A DNA stretch of 64,000 nucleotides from Phocaeicola salanitronis DSM 18170 (GTDB lineage Bacteria; Bacteroidota; Bacteroidia; Bacteroidales; Bacteroidaceae), in assembly GCF_000190575.1 (NCBI RefSeq), contig NC_015164.1, positions 1,798,001 through 1,862,000 of the forward strand, in the 5' to 3' direction. Below the pieces are notes generated by a model, which saw only the letters and a list, made by a program, of their open reading frames with translations, was not told the origin of the DNA and made no database searches. Both the position numbers and the translations under genes were made by a program. The number at the start of each line of letters is the position of its first letter. Position 1 is the first letter of the stretch. Shown in pieces: positions 26,948 through 34,463 of the stretch.

Positions 26948-27868
26948 CTATTTTATGATAATTAATGAATCGGTCATATCTTTCTCATAGGAAAAGTTTA
27001 CGCTTTTCCGCAAAACATCCAACGCATAATTAATGCCGTCCGACAAACGGAACTTTCCGGTACAACGGTAAGTATTCAAGCCCACATTGTTTATCAAAAT
27101 CCTGTATCCATAATGCTTTTCGAACTTCTGCATGATTTCACCAAACGAAGCGTCCGTAAACGTAATCAACCCATTATGCCAAGAATAGTCGTCCATGTTT
27201 TCAATTGCAGAGACTTCGAAAGACTCCTTATTATATATGGCCTTCTGGTTGGGCTTCAACAAGACCCGGTTCACTCCAGCTTGCAACAATACAGAACCTT
27301 CCATTAAAGACGTAACAAATTCATTCCGCGAAGAATAAGCTTCCACATTAAACTTAGTCCCCAACACTTTCACTTCCCCTTTCCCGGTCTTGACAATGAA
27401 AGGCTTATGCACATCTTTTTTCACCTCAAAATAAGCCTCCCCATCCAAATAAACCGTCCGGCTATCTCCTTCAAACATCGGATCATACTTTAATGTTGTC
27501 AACGAGTTCAACCATACCTCCGTCCCATCTGTCAAAACCAAATCTATATGCTGACCGCCCGGCACCGTGATTTCTTGCATTGCCGCCAACTTTTCCGAAC
27601 CGTACTCCAGCCATTGGGAAATAAAGATGCCGCAAACGAACATGACCGCCGCTACAGATACATACCTTACCCAAACCGGGAACCGAAGCCGTTTTCTTTT
27701 CCTGCCTTCTTCATCCGACAACAAATCGACCGTCTGAAACCAACGCAATGAGCGCAAAAGTTCGTCCTCGTTCGCCTTCGACTCTTTTGCCCATTTCATC
27801 AGTTCCAATTCCTCTTCGGTTGAAGCTTTTCCTGTAAAAAATTTGATAAATCGGTTCATTAAATTCAT
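26948..27868 (-). CDS. FecR-family anti-sigma factor
   Basis: 306 residues. A cytoplasmic N-terminal part binding the sigma factor (MNLMNRFIKFFTGKASTEEE) is followed by one membrane helix (YVSVAAVMFVCGIFISQW, about residues 69-86), a periplasmic FecR domain (ITVPGGQHIDLVLTDGTEVW, LDGEAYFEVKK, VKVLGTKFNVEAY) and a C-terminal DUF4974-type domain (ITFTDASFGEIMQKFEKHYG) that resembles an STN fold. It holds the ECF sigma inactive until the STN domain of SusC signals ligand. Gene order sigma-fecR-susC-susD supports cis regulation of PUL 1. Confidence 0.95.
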   Translation of the reverse strand: MNLMNRFIKFFTGKASTEEELELMKWAKESKANEDELLRSLRWFQTVDLLSDEEGRKRKRLRFPVWVRYVSVAAVMFVCGIFISQWLEYGSEKLAAMQEITVPGGQHIDLVLTDGTEVWLNSLTTLKYDPMFEGDSRTVYLDGEAYFEVKKDVHKPFIVKTGKGEVKVLGTKFNVEAYSSRNEFVTSLMEGSVLLQAGVNRVLLKPNQKAIYNKESFEVSAIENMDDYSWHNGLITFTDASFGEIMQKFEKHYGYRILINNVGLNTYRCTGKFRLSDGINYALDVLRKSVNFSYEKDMTDSLIIIK

Positions 27869-28010
27869 TTTCTTTATAGGGTTTCAATGATATAACTCAT
27901 AACTTCAAGCAATCCCTAATGGAAAATGCAACTTTTTCTTATTTTTCTAAATCAACCCGAAAAAAAATAATCCGAAACCCACCTACTCATATTATGCGCG
28001 GTAAGAATTC

Positions 28011-28191
28011 GTGCATTTTATGGATGTCACAGTTCCAATATGCCGCCTCCGTTCCACACATCTCTTGATTTAACGCAGATAGCTCCGTCTGGTGTAAGAT
28101 TAATAACCTTCCGCTTGTAAGATTATTAATCTTGCAGCCTGAAGATTATTAATCTTACAATTCTATAAAGACGATGTCCCATAAAATGCAC
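28011..28191. repeat. Nested inverted repeats in the gap between the sigma and fecR genes
   Basis: The 364-base gap contains GTGCATTTTATGG at 28011-28023 and its exact inverse at 28179-28191. Inside, the palindrome AAGATTA-T-TAATCTT occurs twice (28119-28133 and 28142-28156) with a third degenerate copy at 28096-28110; the first two also form an 18/19 inverted repeat (28115-28133 with 28142-28160). This may be a regulatory site, terminator or small repeat element. Confidence 0.6.
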
Positions 28192-28232
28192 AAATAAATG
28201 CCGCACATATTAAGCGAGGCAACTCCAGATAT

Positions 28233-28790
28233 TCATATTAGAAAAAATATCCCCCATGTGTAATTTTTCAAATACTTCCTCAACAACTTAATTGCTTTTG
28301 TTATGTGAAACTCAACCGTTTTAACCGATAAGCCGGTCTGCTCGGCTATCTCTTTATGCGAAAGGTCTCCCAACCGACTCATCAAAAATATCCGGCGCGT
28401 CTTTGCCGGAAGCTTATTCATCGCCTGTCTTACCAACTCGTGCATTTCCAAAGTAAACAAGTCAAAAGGCTCGCATGCCTCTAAAGAAGAAATTTTCAGT
28501 TGAAGCTTCCATTCCTCCAATTCCTGAATTCCAGAAAGTATTTCCTGATGCAACTGAGTATCACGCAAAAAAGTCAGGCAACGATTCTTAACGCAAGTCA
28601 AAATATAAGCAGGCACATTCGTATCTTTAGGCAAACGGGACTTATTTTCCCAATAATATACAAAAGAGTCTGTTACAATATCTTCCGCAGCCTGCCTATT
28701 AGGCACATAGAACAAAGCAAAACGAATAAATTTTGCCCGATAAGCCAAATAGATTTCATCAAAAGAAGATAAGCCCGATAGTGTAAACAT
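28233..28790 (-). CDS. ECF RNA polymerase sigma factor (PUL 1)
   Basis: 185 residues. Region 2 is FDEIYLAYRAKFIRFALFYV with AAEDIVTDSFVYYWEN; region 4 is LPAKTRRIFLMSRLGDLSHK followed by EIAEQTGLSVKTVEFHITKA, a helix-turn-helix that reads the -35 element. Length is typical for the Bacteroidetes family paired with FecR. The C-terminus is short and basic, then hydrophobic (YTWGIFFLI). An exact -7 box (TAACTTTG) and TTTG lie upstream. It should drive the susC promoter of PUL 1 when released by the FecR protein. Confidence 0.95.
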   Translation of the reverse strand: MFTLSGLSSFDEIYLAYRAKFIRFALFYVPNRQAAEDIVTDSFVYYWENKSRLPKDTNVPAYILTCVKNRCLTFLRDTQLHQEILSGIQELEEWKLQLKISSLEACEPFDLFTLEMHELVRQAMNKLPAKTRRIFLMSRLGDLSHKEIAEQTGLSVKTVEFHITKAIKLLRKYLKNYTWGIFFLI

Positions 28791-28824
28791 GCCATTATTT
28801 TATTTGCAACATATCATATTTAAG

Positions 28825-28856
28825 CAAAGTTAGAACTTATCTTTAACCTGAACAAA
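28825..28856 (-). promoter_or_regulatory. Promoter of the ECF sigma gene
   Basis: On the minus strand, TAACTTTG (28825-28832) matches the -7 consensus and TTTG lies at 28853-28856 with 20 bases between, close to the Bacteroidetes housekeeping spacing. It is about 35 bases upstream of the sigma start. Confidence 0.6.
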
Positions 28857-28897
28857 CTTTTGAATGCAAAAGCAATGTGAAACCGAAGAAAACCTTG

Positions 28898-28905
28898 TAT
28901 CTTTG
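28898..28905 (+). promoter_or_regulatory. -7 box of the DUF6483-like gene
   Basis: TATCTTTG matches TAnnTTTG, 25 bases upstream of the ATG at 28931. It is back-to-back with the sigma-gene promoter. Confidence 0.5.
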
Positions 28906-28930
28906 AGGGCTTAATCAAAATTCAGGCAAA

Positions 28931-29338
28931 ATGTTGGAAAAAGACTACATCATGAGATTGATACGCCAATTCTTCGAGGCACTGGAAAAGCTGATAGAGA
29001 AACGGGAGAAAGGAAACGAAACGACCCTTCAAATGGAAACCAACGGCATGTACCGCGGCTATTTCCATCAGCCTCAAGAATTTTTCTATGAAGCGAGCAT
29101 GGATATTATCCTGGCTTACATGCAGGCACGGTTTCCGGAAGAAGAACGCCTGCAACGCATCGAACTTTTAGCGGAACTGATGCATTTCGACGCAAGCCTC
29201 AAATCATCGGAAGAGACACAAACCGCCTTAGAGCAAAAGGCACTGGAGCTGCTCAACTTTGCCGATACGCACAGTGATACTTTTTCCTTCGGAAGAAGGC
29301 AAAAAATGAAGGAAATCGAGGATTTCTTAAAGCCATGA
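28931..29338 (+). CDS. Small helical cytosolic protein, DUF6483-like
   Basis: 135 residues, mostly charged helix, no signal peptide or membrane segment. The opening MLEKDYIMRLIRQFFEALEK recalls DUF6483 proteins, and the rest (RIELLAELMHFDASLKSSEE) is amphipathic and TPR-like. Function is unknown. It is divergent from the sigma gene with its own promoter and ends 119 bases before the Lrp-type gene. The family match is from memory of the N-terminus only. Confidence 0.75.
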   Translation: MLEKDYIMRLIRQFFEALEKLIEKREKGNETTLQMETNGMYRGYFHQPQEFFYEASMDIILAYMQARFPEEERLQRIELLAELMHFDASLKSSEETQTALEQKALELLNFADTHSDTFSFGRRQKMKEIEDFLKP

Positions 29339-29414
29339 CATTATATAAACCTTGTTTTTCGACAAAAAAAGATATTTTTTCGCTTCACATGCGAATGCAA
29401 TAAAAAAGTTTTCC

Positions 29415-29422
29415 TATATTTG
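29415..29422 (+). promoter_or_regulatory. -7 box of the Lrp/AsnC gene
   Basis: TATATTTG matches TAnnTTTG, 38 bases upstream of the ATG at 29458. No clear -33 TTTG. Confidence 0.45.
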
Positions 29423-29457
29423 CTTACAAAATGATATAAAAAGACTGATAAATTTTT

Positions 29458-29925
29458 ATGGAAAAGATTGATAATCTCGACAAGCAAATTCTGGAAATCA
29501 TTTCTCAGAATGCCCGCATCCCATTTAAGGATGTGGCTGCAGAGTGTGGCGTCTCACGTGCCGCCATTCATCAACGTGTGCAACGGTTGATTGACTTAGG
29601 TGTGATCATCGGCTCCGGCTACCATGTAAATCCCAAGAGTCTGGGATATAGCACTTGTACGTATGTAGGTATCAAATTGGAAAAAGGCTCAATGTATAAA
29701 AGCGTTGTAGCGGAACTCGAAAAGATTCCCGAAATCGTGGAATGCCATTTTACGACAGGTCCTTATACGATGCTTACCAAGTTATATTGTACCGATAACG
29801 AACATCTGATGGAATTATTGAACACCAAGATTCAAGAAATCCCCGGCGTTACGGCTACGGAAACCCTGATATCACTCGAACAAAGCATCAAGAAAGAAAT
29901 CCCTATCCGTAAAGACTCAAAATAA
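29458..29925 (+). CDS. Lrp/AsnC-family transcriptional regulator
   Basis: 155 residues, the normal length. The N-terminal winged helix is DNLDKQILEIISQNARIPFK with DVAAECGVSRAAIHQRVQRL; the C-terminal RAM ligand-binding domain contains TCTYVGIKLEKGSMY, VECHFTTGPYTMLTKLYC and GVTATETLISLEQSIKKE. Such proteins respond to amino acids and form octamers on DNA. The stop overlaps the next ATG by one base (TAATG), so it is coupled to the DUF4491 gene. Its regulon is not visible here; the nearby butyrate genes are convergent. Confidence 0.95.
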   Translation: MEKIDNLDKQILEIISQNARIPFKDVAAECGVSRAAIHQRVQRLIDLGVIIGSGYHVNPKSLGYSTCTYVGIKLEKGSMYKSVVAELEKIPEIVECHFTTGPYTMLTKLYCTDNEHLMELLNTKIQEIPGVTATETLISLEQSIKKEIPIRKDSK

Positions 29926-30251
29926 TGGAGTGGATATCAACCTGCCATATAGACGGAATCATCATCGGCATCTGTACGTTTCTGATTATCGGGTTCTTTC
30001 ATCCGATTGTCATTAAAGCCGAATATTATTTCGGCACGCGTTGCTGGTGGTGGTTCCTCTTATTAGGCATCGCAGGTATTGTTGCATCGCTTTTTATCAG
30101 CGACATCCTGATTTCAAGCTTGCTCGGCGTATTTGCCTTCTCTTCTTTTTGGACGATTAAAGAGATATTCGACCAGCGCAAACGCGTACTGAAAGGGTGG
30201 TTTCCGATGAATCCCAAACGGAAACAAGAATACTTGGATAATGAAGAATGA
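29925..30251 (+). CDS. DUF4491-family membrane protein
   Basis: 108 residues with three hydrophobic segments (IDGIIIGICTFLIIGFFHPI, WWWFLLLGIAGIVASLFI, ISSLLGVFAFSSFWTI) and a basic cytoplasmic tail with VLKGWFPMNPKRKQEY. This matches the DUF4491 family of Bacteroidetes; function unknown. It is translationally coupled to the Lrp-type gene. The last codons (DNEE-stop) fall inside the long terminator stem that also encodes the end of the convergent butyrate kinase gene. Confidence 0.9.
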   Translation: MEWISTCHIDGIIIGICTFLIIGFFHPIVIKAEYYFGTRCWWWFLLLGIAGIVASLFISDILISSLLGVFAFSSFWTIKEIFDQRKRVLKGWFPMNPKRKQEYLDNEE

Positions 30252-30317
30252 AGAATTAGGAATGAAGAATCTGCAAACATCAATAGATTCTTCATTCCTA
30301 ATTCTTCATTCCTCATT
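30240..30317. terminator. Long bidirectional terminator hairpin between convergent genes
   Basis: A perfect 27-bp inverted repeat (30246-30272 with 30285-30311, 12-nt loop) extends to 33 pairs with one mismatch (30240-30317). The arms are reiterations of GAATGAAGAAT/ATTCTTCATTC. It includes both stop codons: TGA of the DUF4491 gene at 30249-30251 and that of butyrate kinase at 30306-30308. Confidence 0.85.
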
Positions 30318-31376
30318 TACACCATATTCCTGCAAAGGCAATTCACCTTTCAACACTCCCAATGCATTCATTGCCAAAGCTTCCATTTCGTCTTCACCCG
30401 GAAGAACTACAATACGTGCCAATCCTTCAATCCATTCGCGCAACAAAGAGATGACATACGCATTATTCGCAATTCCTCCCGTCAGAATAATGGCATCTGT
30501 CTGCCCATGAAGCGCCACATGCATCGCGCCGATTTGTTTTGCCACGGTATAAACCATCGCTTCAAGCACCAATTTATGTTTTGCATTGCCCGCATGAGCC
30601 CAACGCACGATTGTCTGCACATCGGTTGTGCCCAAATATGCCAATAAACCGCCTTTCCCGTTCAAAAGTTTCCGGATTTCAGCCTGCGTATATTTTCCGC
30701 TAAAACATAAATCAACCAGCTGGCGAGCCGGTACGGTCCCGGCACGTTCCGGACTAAACGGACCTTCCCCATTCAAGGCATTATTCACATCGACCACCCT
30801 TCCGTGATGATGCGCGCTGACTGAAATGCCTCCTCCCAGATGAGCGACCACCAAATTGAGTTCTTCATACTTCCGTCTGATAGAAGCGGCATATCTTCGG
30901 GAAACGGCACGGCTGTTCAAAGCATGGAAAACAGAAAGCCGAGGTATTTCCGGAATGCCGGACAAACGAGCCACATCGCGCAACTCATCCGTCACCACCG
31001 GATCAGCAATAAATGCCGGGCATCCTATTTCTTTGGCAAATTCATCTGCAATCAAAGCAGCCAAATTTGACGCATGCTCCATAGACGAATGCCATAAATC
31101 ATGCTTCATGCGTTCATCAATCCGGTAAACCCCGCCCGGTATAGGCTTTAAAATTCCTCCCCTGGCAACTACCGCATCAAAAGCCATCGGTATATTTGCC
31201 CGACGCAAAGCGTCAAGCACATGTGTCCGGCGATATTCATATTGCTCGTTAATATGATGAAACTGAGCCAATTCCTTTGCCGGATGAAAAACACTTTGCT
31301 TCCATACAGGCTCTACTTCCTCATAAACCGCCAACTTGGTCGAAGTAGAACCCGGATTTATCACCAATATTTTCAT
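30306..31376 (-). CDS. buk: Butyrate kinase
   Basis: About 356 residues starting MKILVINPGSTSTKLAVYEE, the acetate/propionate/butyrate kinase phosphate-binding signature. Later motifs: AHLGGGISVSAHHHGR, NGEGPFSPERAGTVPARQLV and IILTGGIANNAYV. It makes ATP and butyrate from butyryl phosphate. The frame runs 11 codons upstream, but ATG at 31374-31376 gives the family N-terminus and overlaps the ptb stop (ATGA). Active on branched-chain acyl phosphates in some relatives, so substrate is not strictly fixed. Confidence 0.93.
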   Translation of the reverse strand: MKILVINPGSTSTKLAVYEEVEPVWKQSVFHPAKELAQFHHINEQYEYRRTHVLDALRRANIPMAFDAVVARGGILKPIPGGVYRIDERMKHDLWHSSMEHASNLAALIADEFAKEIGCPAFIADPVVTDELRDVARLSGIPEIPRLSVFHALNSRAVSRRYAASIRRKYEELNLVVAHLGGGISVSAHHHGRVVDVNNALNGEGPFSPERAGTVPARQLVDLCFSGKYTQAEIRKLLNGKGGLLAYLGTTDVQTIVRWAHAGNAKHKLVLEAMVYTVAKQIGAMHVALHGQTDAIILTGGIANNAYVISLLREWIEGLARIVVLPGEDEMEALAMNALGVLKGELPLQEYGVNEE

Positions 31377-32302
31377 AAAGATTCTTGTGTTAACTTGCCA
31401 GCCATACATGCCAGCGCCAAACTATAAAACTTGGAATTTCCTGAATCGCTCCGCGAAGGAACCACAACAGGTGCTATCGTACCGGTCAGCATACCAGCCA
31501 TATTCGCATCGCCAAACAAGGAAAGTGTTTTGTAAAACGTATTTCCTGACTCTATGTTAGGAAATATCAACACATCGGCGTTACCCACTACCGGCGAAGT
31601 CAACCCTTTGATTTCACCGCTATGCTTGTCGCAAGCTGTCTTGGCATCCATCGGACCATCTACAAGCACTTGCCCGAAGCGTCCTCGCAAAGCATCGTCT
31701 TTCAATTGGACATAACTCAATGTATGCGGAAACTTCTCATTTACTTTCTCAGTACAATGAATCAAAGCGACACGAGGCTGTTCGTTCCCTAACACACGGC
31801 ATAGAGCTACATCACAAGTTATCATCGCCCGATATTGTTCTAAAGTAGGGCGAGGAATTACCGCCGCGTCTGAAAATAACAACAACTTATGATACAAAGG
31901 AATCTGTGCGACAGCCACATGGCTCAACACGCCTCCCGGGGGAAGCAGCCCCGTATCTTTCTTCAGCACGGCACGGAGCAAATTATCGGTATTTATCAAC
32001 CCTTTCATAAGAATATCCGCCTCACCTGTCCGTACCAATTCAACCGCCAAAGCCGCCGCATCATCCGGTGTAGGCGCCTCGTATATCCGGACAAAATCAG
32101 GCGATGCACTCCGCAAGCTATATGCCATCTCTTTATGGTCGGCATCAACAACCAATAAATACTCGGCAATCTCTTCACGTAAACTACGGATAATCACATA
32201 TTCCGTATGTGGATCGTTAGGGCAAACCACCGCAACCCGTCTCCGTATACACGAAGAACGCAAACAATTGACCAGTTGGGAAAGCGTTCGAATCAATTCC
32301 AT
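31373..32302 (-). CDS. ptb: Phosphate butyryltransferase
   Basis: 309 residues of the phosphate acetyl/butaryl transferase fold. Landmarks: ADILMKGLINTDNLLRAVLK, VLSHVAVAQIPLYHKLLLFS, VDGPMDAKTACDKHS and DVLIFPNIESGNTFYKTLSL. It converts butyryl-CoA and phosphate to butyryl phosphate, which butyrate kinase then uses. The genes overlap by 4 bases, giving a two-gene operon ptb-buk. Members acting on acetyl-CoA are usually longer, which supports the butyryl assignment. Confidence 0.93.
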   Translation of the reverse strand: MELIRTLSQLVNCLRSSCIRRRVAVVCPNDPHTEYVIIRSLREEIAEYLLVVDADHKEMAYSLRSASPDFVRIYEAPTPDDAAALAVELVRTGEADILMKGLINTDNLLRAVLKKDTGLLPPGGVLSHVAVAQIPLYHKLLLFSDAAVIPRPTLEQYRAMITCDVALCRVLGNEQPRVALIHCTEKVNEKFPHTLSYVQLKDDALRGRFGQVLVDGPMDAKTACDKHSGEIKGLTSPVVGNADVLIFPNIESGNTFYKTLSLFGDANMAGMLTGTIAPVVVPSRSDSGNSKFYSLALACMAGKLTQESL

Positions 32303-32349
32303 ATCATCAGATTTTTAGCAAAGATGAAAAATAAATCTGAATTTATCCC

Positions 32350-32357
32350 TATCTTTG
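32350..32357 (+). promoter_or_regulatory. -7 box of the amidotransferase/dipeptidase gene
   Basis: TATCTTTG matches TAnnTTTG, 26 bases before the ATG at 32384 in the divergent gap with ptb. Confidence 0.5.
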
Positions 32358-32383
32358 CTGCGTTTCCTTTAAACATTTAACTT

Positions 32384-34144
32384 ATGAAAACGTTTCAAAC
32401 ATTTGACATCGAATCCACATATAACGCATTTCACAACCGATTCCCCAATCATAGGGAAGTGCCGGTAATCGGTATTACCGGGAATTTCAGCGATGGAAAT
32501 TTGACGCTCGCATCTGGATATTACACCTCCATTTTGAAAGCAGGAGGGGTTCCTTTTATTATCCCGCCTTTTGAGGACGCTAACATTTTGATAAATCTTC
32601 TTGACAGCATTGACGGGTTGCTATTAACCGGAGGAGGAGATATCAATCCGCTATTCCTCGGAGAAGAACCAGTAAAAGAATTACACAGCATAAATCCTTA
32701 CCGAGACCGTCAGGAACTTCTGATAACCCGATTGGCAGCCAACCGGCAGATTCCTATATTAGGCATCTGCCGAGGCATCCAAATCATGAATGCAGCATTG
32801 GGAGGCACTCTTTACCAGGATATCTATTCGCAAACTGAAAGCAAGCTCATCAAACACAGCCAGGAGCTGGAACGTTCATTCGCCTCCCATACAGTACACA
32901 TCGATGCAGACAGCCTTTTGGCTAAAATCATGGGGCAGACCACCCTGCCCGTCAATTCATTCCACCATCAGGCAGTAAAAAAGCCTGCCCCCGGATTCCG
33001 CGTCTCCGCACGCGCATCTGACGGGATTATTGAAGCCATAGAAAGCACCGAATGCAAATCCATGATAGGCGTACAATGGCATCCCGAATGTTTCATCCTA
33101 AACAATGACCCCTGCATGATGCCCCTTTTCGGCTGGCTTTTACAAGAAGCAGATTCTTTCCGCACAGCCAAAGCCCTACACCAACGAATCCTGACGTTAG
33201 ATTCGCATTGCGACACGCCGATGTTCTTCGATCAAAACATCCGGTTCGATGTACGTGACCCCAAAATCAAAGTCGACCTGCACAAGATGACCGAAGGCAG
33301 GCAAGACGCTACGATTATGGTTGCCTACATTCCTCAAAAAGAGCGCACCGATGAAGCGTTATTGGCAGCCACCGCAAAAGCTGACCAATTATTAAATGAA
33401 ATCGAACAAATGGTAGCGAAGAATTGCACAGCCGTAGACATTGCTTATTGCCCCGCCGACCTATACCGTTTGAAACAAGCCGGCAAGAAAGCCATCATGT
33501 TAGGAATAGAAAACGGATATGCCATCGGCAAAGACCTGAGCAACATAGAACGCTTCCGCCAACGGGGGGTAGTATATATGACCTTATGCCATAACGGGAA
33601 TAACGACATTTGTGGTTCGGCACGGTATAACGAAGAAAATGCAGGCGTATCTGATTTCGGCGCACAGGTTATCCGGGAGATGAACCGGACCGGCATGTTA
33701 GTAGACCTTTCCCATGCAGGCAAACGCAGTTTCTATGATGCGTTAGACATCAGCCAAAGTCCTGTAGTATGTTCGCACTCTTCCTGCCGTGCCCTATGCG
33801 ACCATCCCCGCAATCTGACCGATGAACAGTTGAAAGCCATCGCACGTAAAGGAGGAGTCGTGCAGCTTTGCCTTTATAGCGGATTCCTCCGTTCCGACCG
33901 TCCTGCAGACATTCGCGACGCAATCGAACATTTGCACCACATGGTAAACCTGATTGGCACAGACCATGTAGGCATCGGGACCGATTTCGACGGCGACGGA
34001 GGCATTGCCGGATGCAACGATTCATCCGAAGTAATCAATTTCACCCGAAAGCTGCTTTACGAACGTTATAGCGAAGAAGATATCCGCTTGATATGGGGAG
34101 GCAACTTCCTTCGGGTTATGGATAAAGTACAGCGATATTCCTGA
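32384..34144 (+). CDS. Fusion of class-I glutamine amidotransferase (peptidase C26) and membrane-dipeptidase (M19)
   Basis: 586 residues, no signal peptide seen. Residues 1-260 form a PuuD-like gamma-glutamyl hydrolase: GITGNFSDGN, LLLTGGGDINPLFLG, nucleophile Cys129 in GICRGIQIMNA, and His233/Glu235 in QWHPE. Residues 270-586 form an M19 renal-dipeptidase-like metal hydrolase: LDSHCDTP with zinc ligands His275 and Asp277, LGIENGYAIG, VDLSHAGKRSF, VVCSHSSCRALCDHPRN and GIGTDFDGDGG. Both active sites look complete. One chain could cleave a gamma-glutamyl bond and then a dipeptide, fitting scavenging of gamma-glutamyl peptides or glutathione products; that coupling is inference. It has its own promoter. 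Confidence 0.92.
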   Translation: MKTFQTFDIESTYNAFHNRFPNHREVPVIGITGNFSDGNLTLASGYYTSILKAGGVPFIIPPFEDANILINLLDSIDGLLLTGGGDINPLFLGEEPVKELHSINPYRDRQELLITRLAANRQIPILGICRGIQIMNAALGGTLYQDIYSQTESKLIKHSQELERSFASHTVHIDADSLLAKIMGQTTLPVNSFHHQAVKKPAPGFRVSARASDGIIEAIESTECKSMIGVQWHPECFILNNDPCMMPLFGWLLQEADSFRTAKALHQRILTLDSHCDTPMFFDQNIRFDVRDPKIKVDLHKMTEGRQDATIMVAYIPQKERTDEALLAATAKADQLLNEIEQMVAKNCTAVDIAYCPADLYRLKQAGKKAIMLGIENGYAIGKDLSNIERFRQRGVVYMTLCHNGNNDICGSARYNEENAGVSDFGAQVIREMNRTGMLVDLSHAGKRSFYDALDISQSPVVCSHSSCRALCDHPRNLTDEQLKAIARKGGVVQLCLYSGFLRSDRPADIRDAIEHLHHMVNLIGTDHVGIGTDFDGDGGIAGCNDSSEVINFTRKLLYERYSEEDIRLIWGGNFLRVMDKVQRYS

Positions 34145-34224
34145 TTTACATAGCCGCTTCAATCAAGGGGTATATTATAGTCAATCAGAAATGAATTGCA
34201 AAGAAATTCATACGATTTTTTATT

Positions 34225-34352
34225 GAACACAGAGGCACAGAACCACGGAGAAATAAATAAGAAGAAGGCAAAGACCATAGAGCAAGCCATTTCTCCATAA
34301 ACTTTGTTCTCTCAAAAAATAAAAACTCTGTGCCTTTGTGTCTCTGTGTTCC
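34225..34352. repeat. Inverted AACACAGAG-type intergenic repeat
   Basis: GAACACAGAGGCACAG at 34225-34240 (similarity continuing to 34250) is answered by the inverse at 34326-34352 (CTCTGTGCC...GTCTCTGTGTTC). Related units lie at 36407-36480 (complete) and 40585-40609 (half). It occupies most of the 319-base gap between two plus-strand genes; nothing else is seen there. Confidence 0.75.
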
Positions 34353-34463
34353 ATATTTTTCGCAAGCCAGTTTTGTTCTGCTATCATTACAATTTTTCCA
34401 AAATAAGTTTGTACAAATAAGAAACCTTGCGTTATTGGTAGAAAAACAGTCATTTTATGTGTC

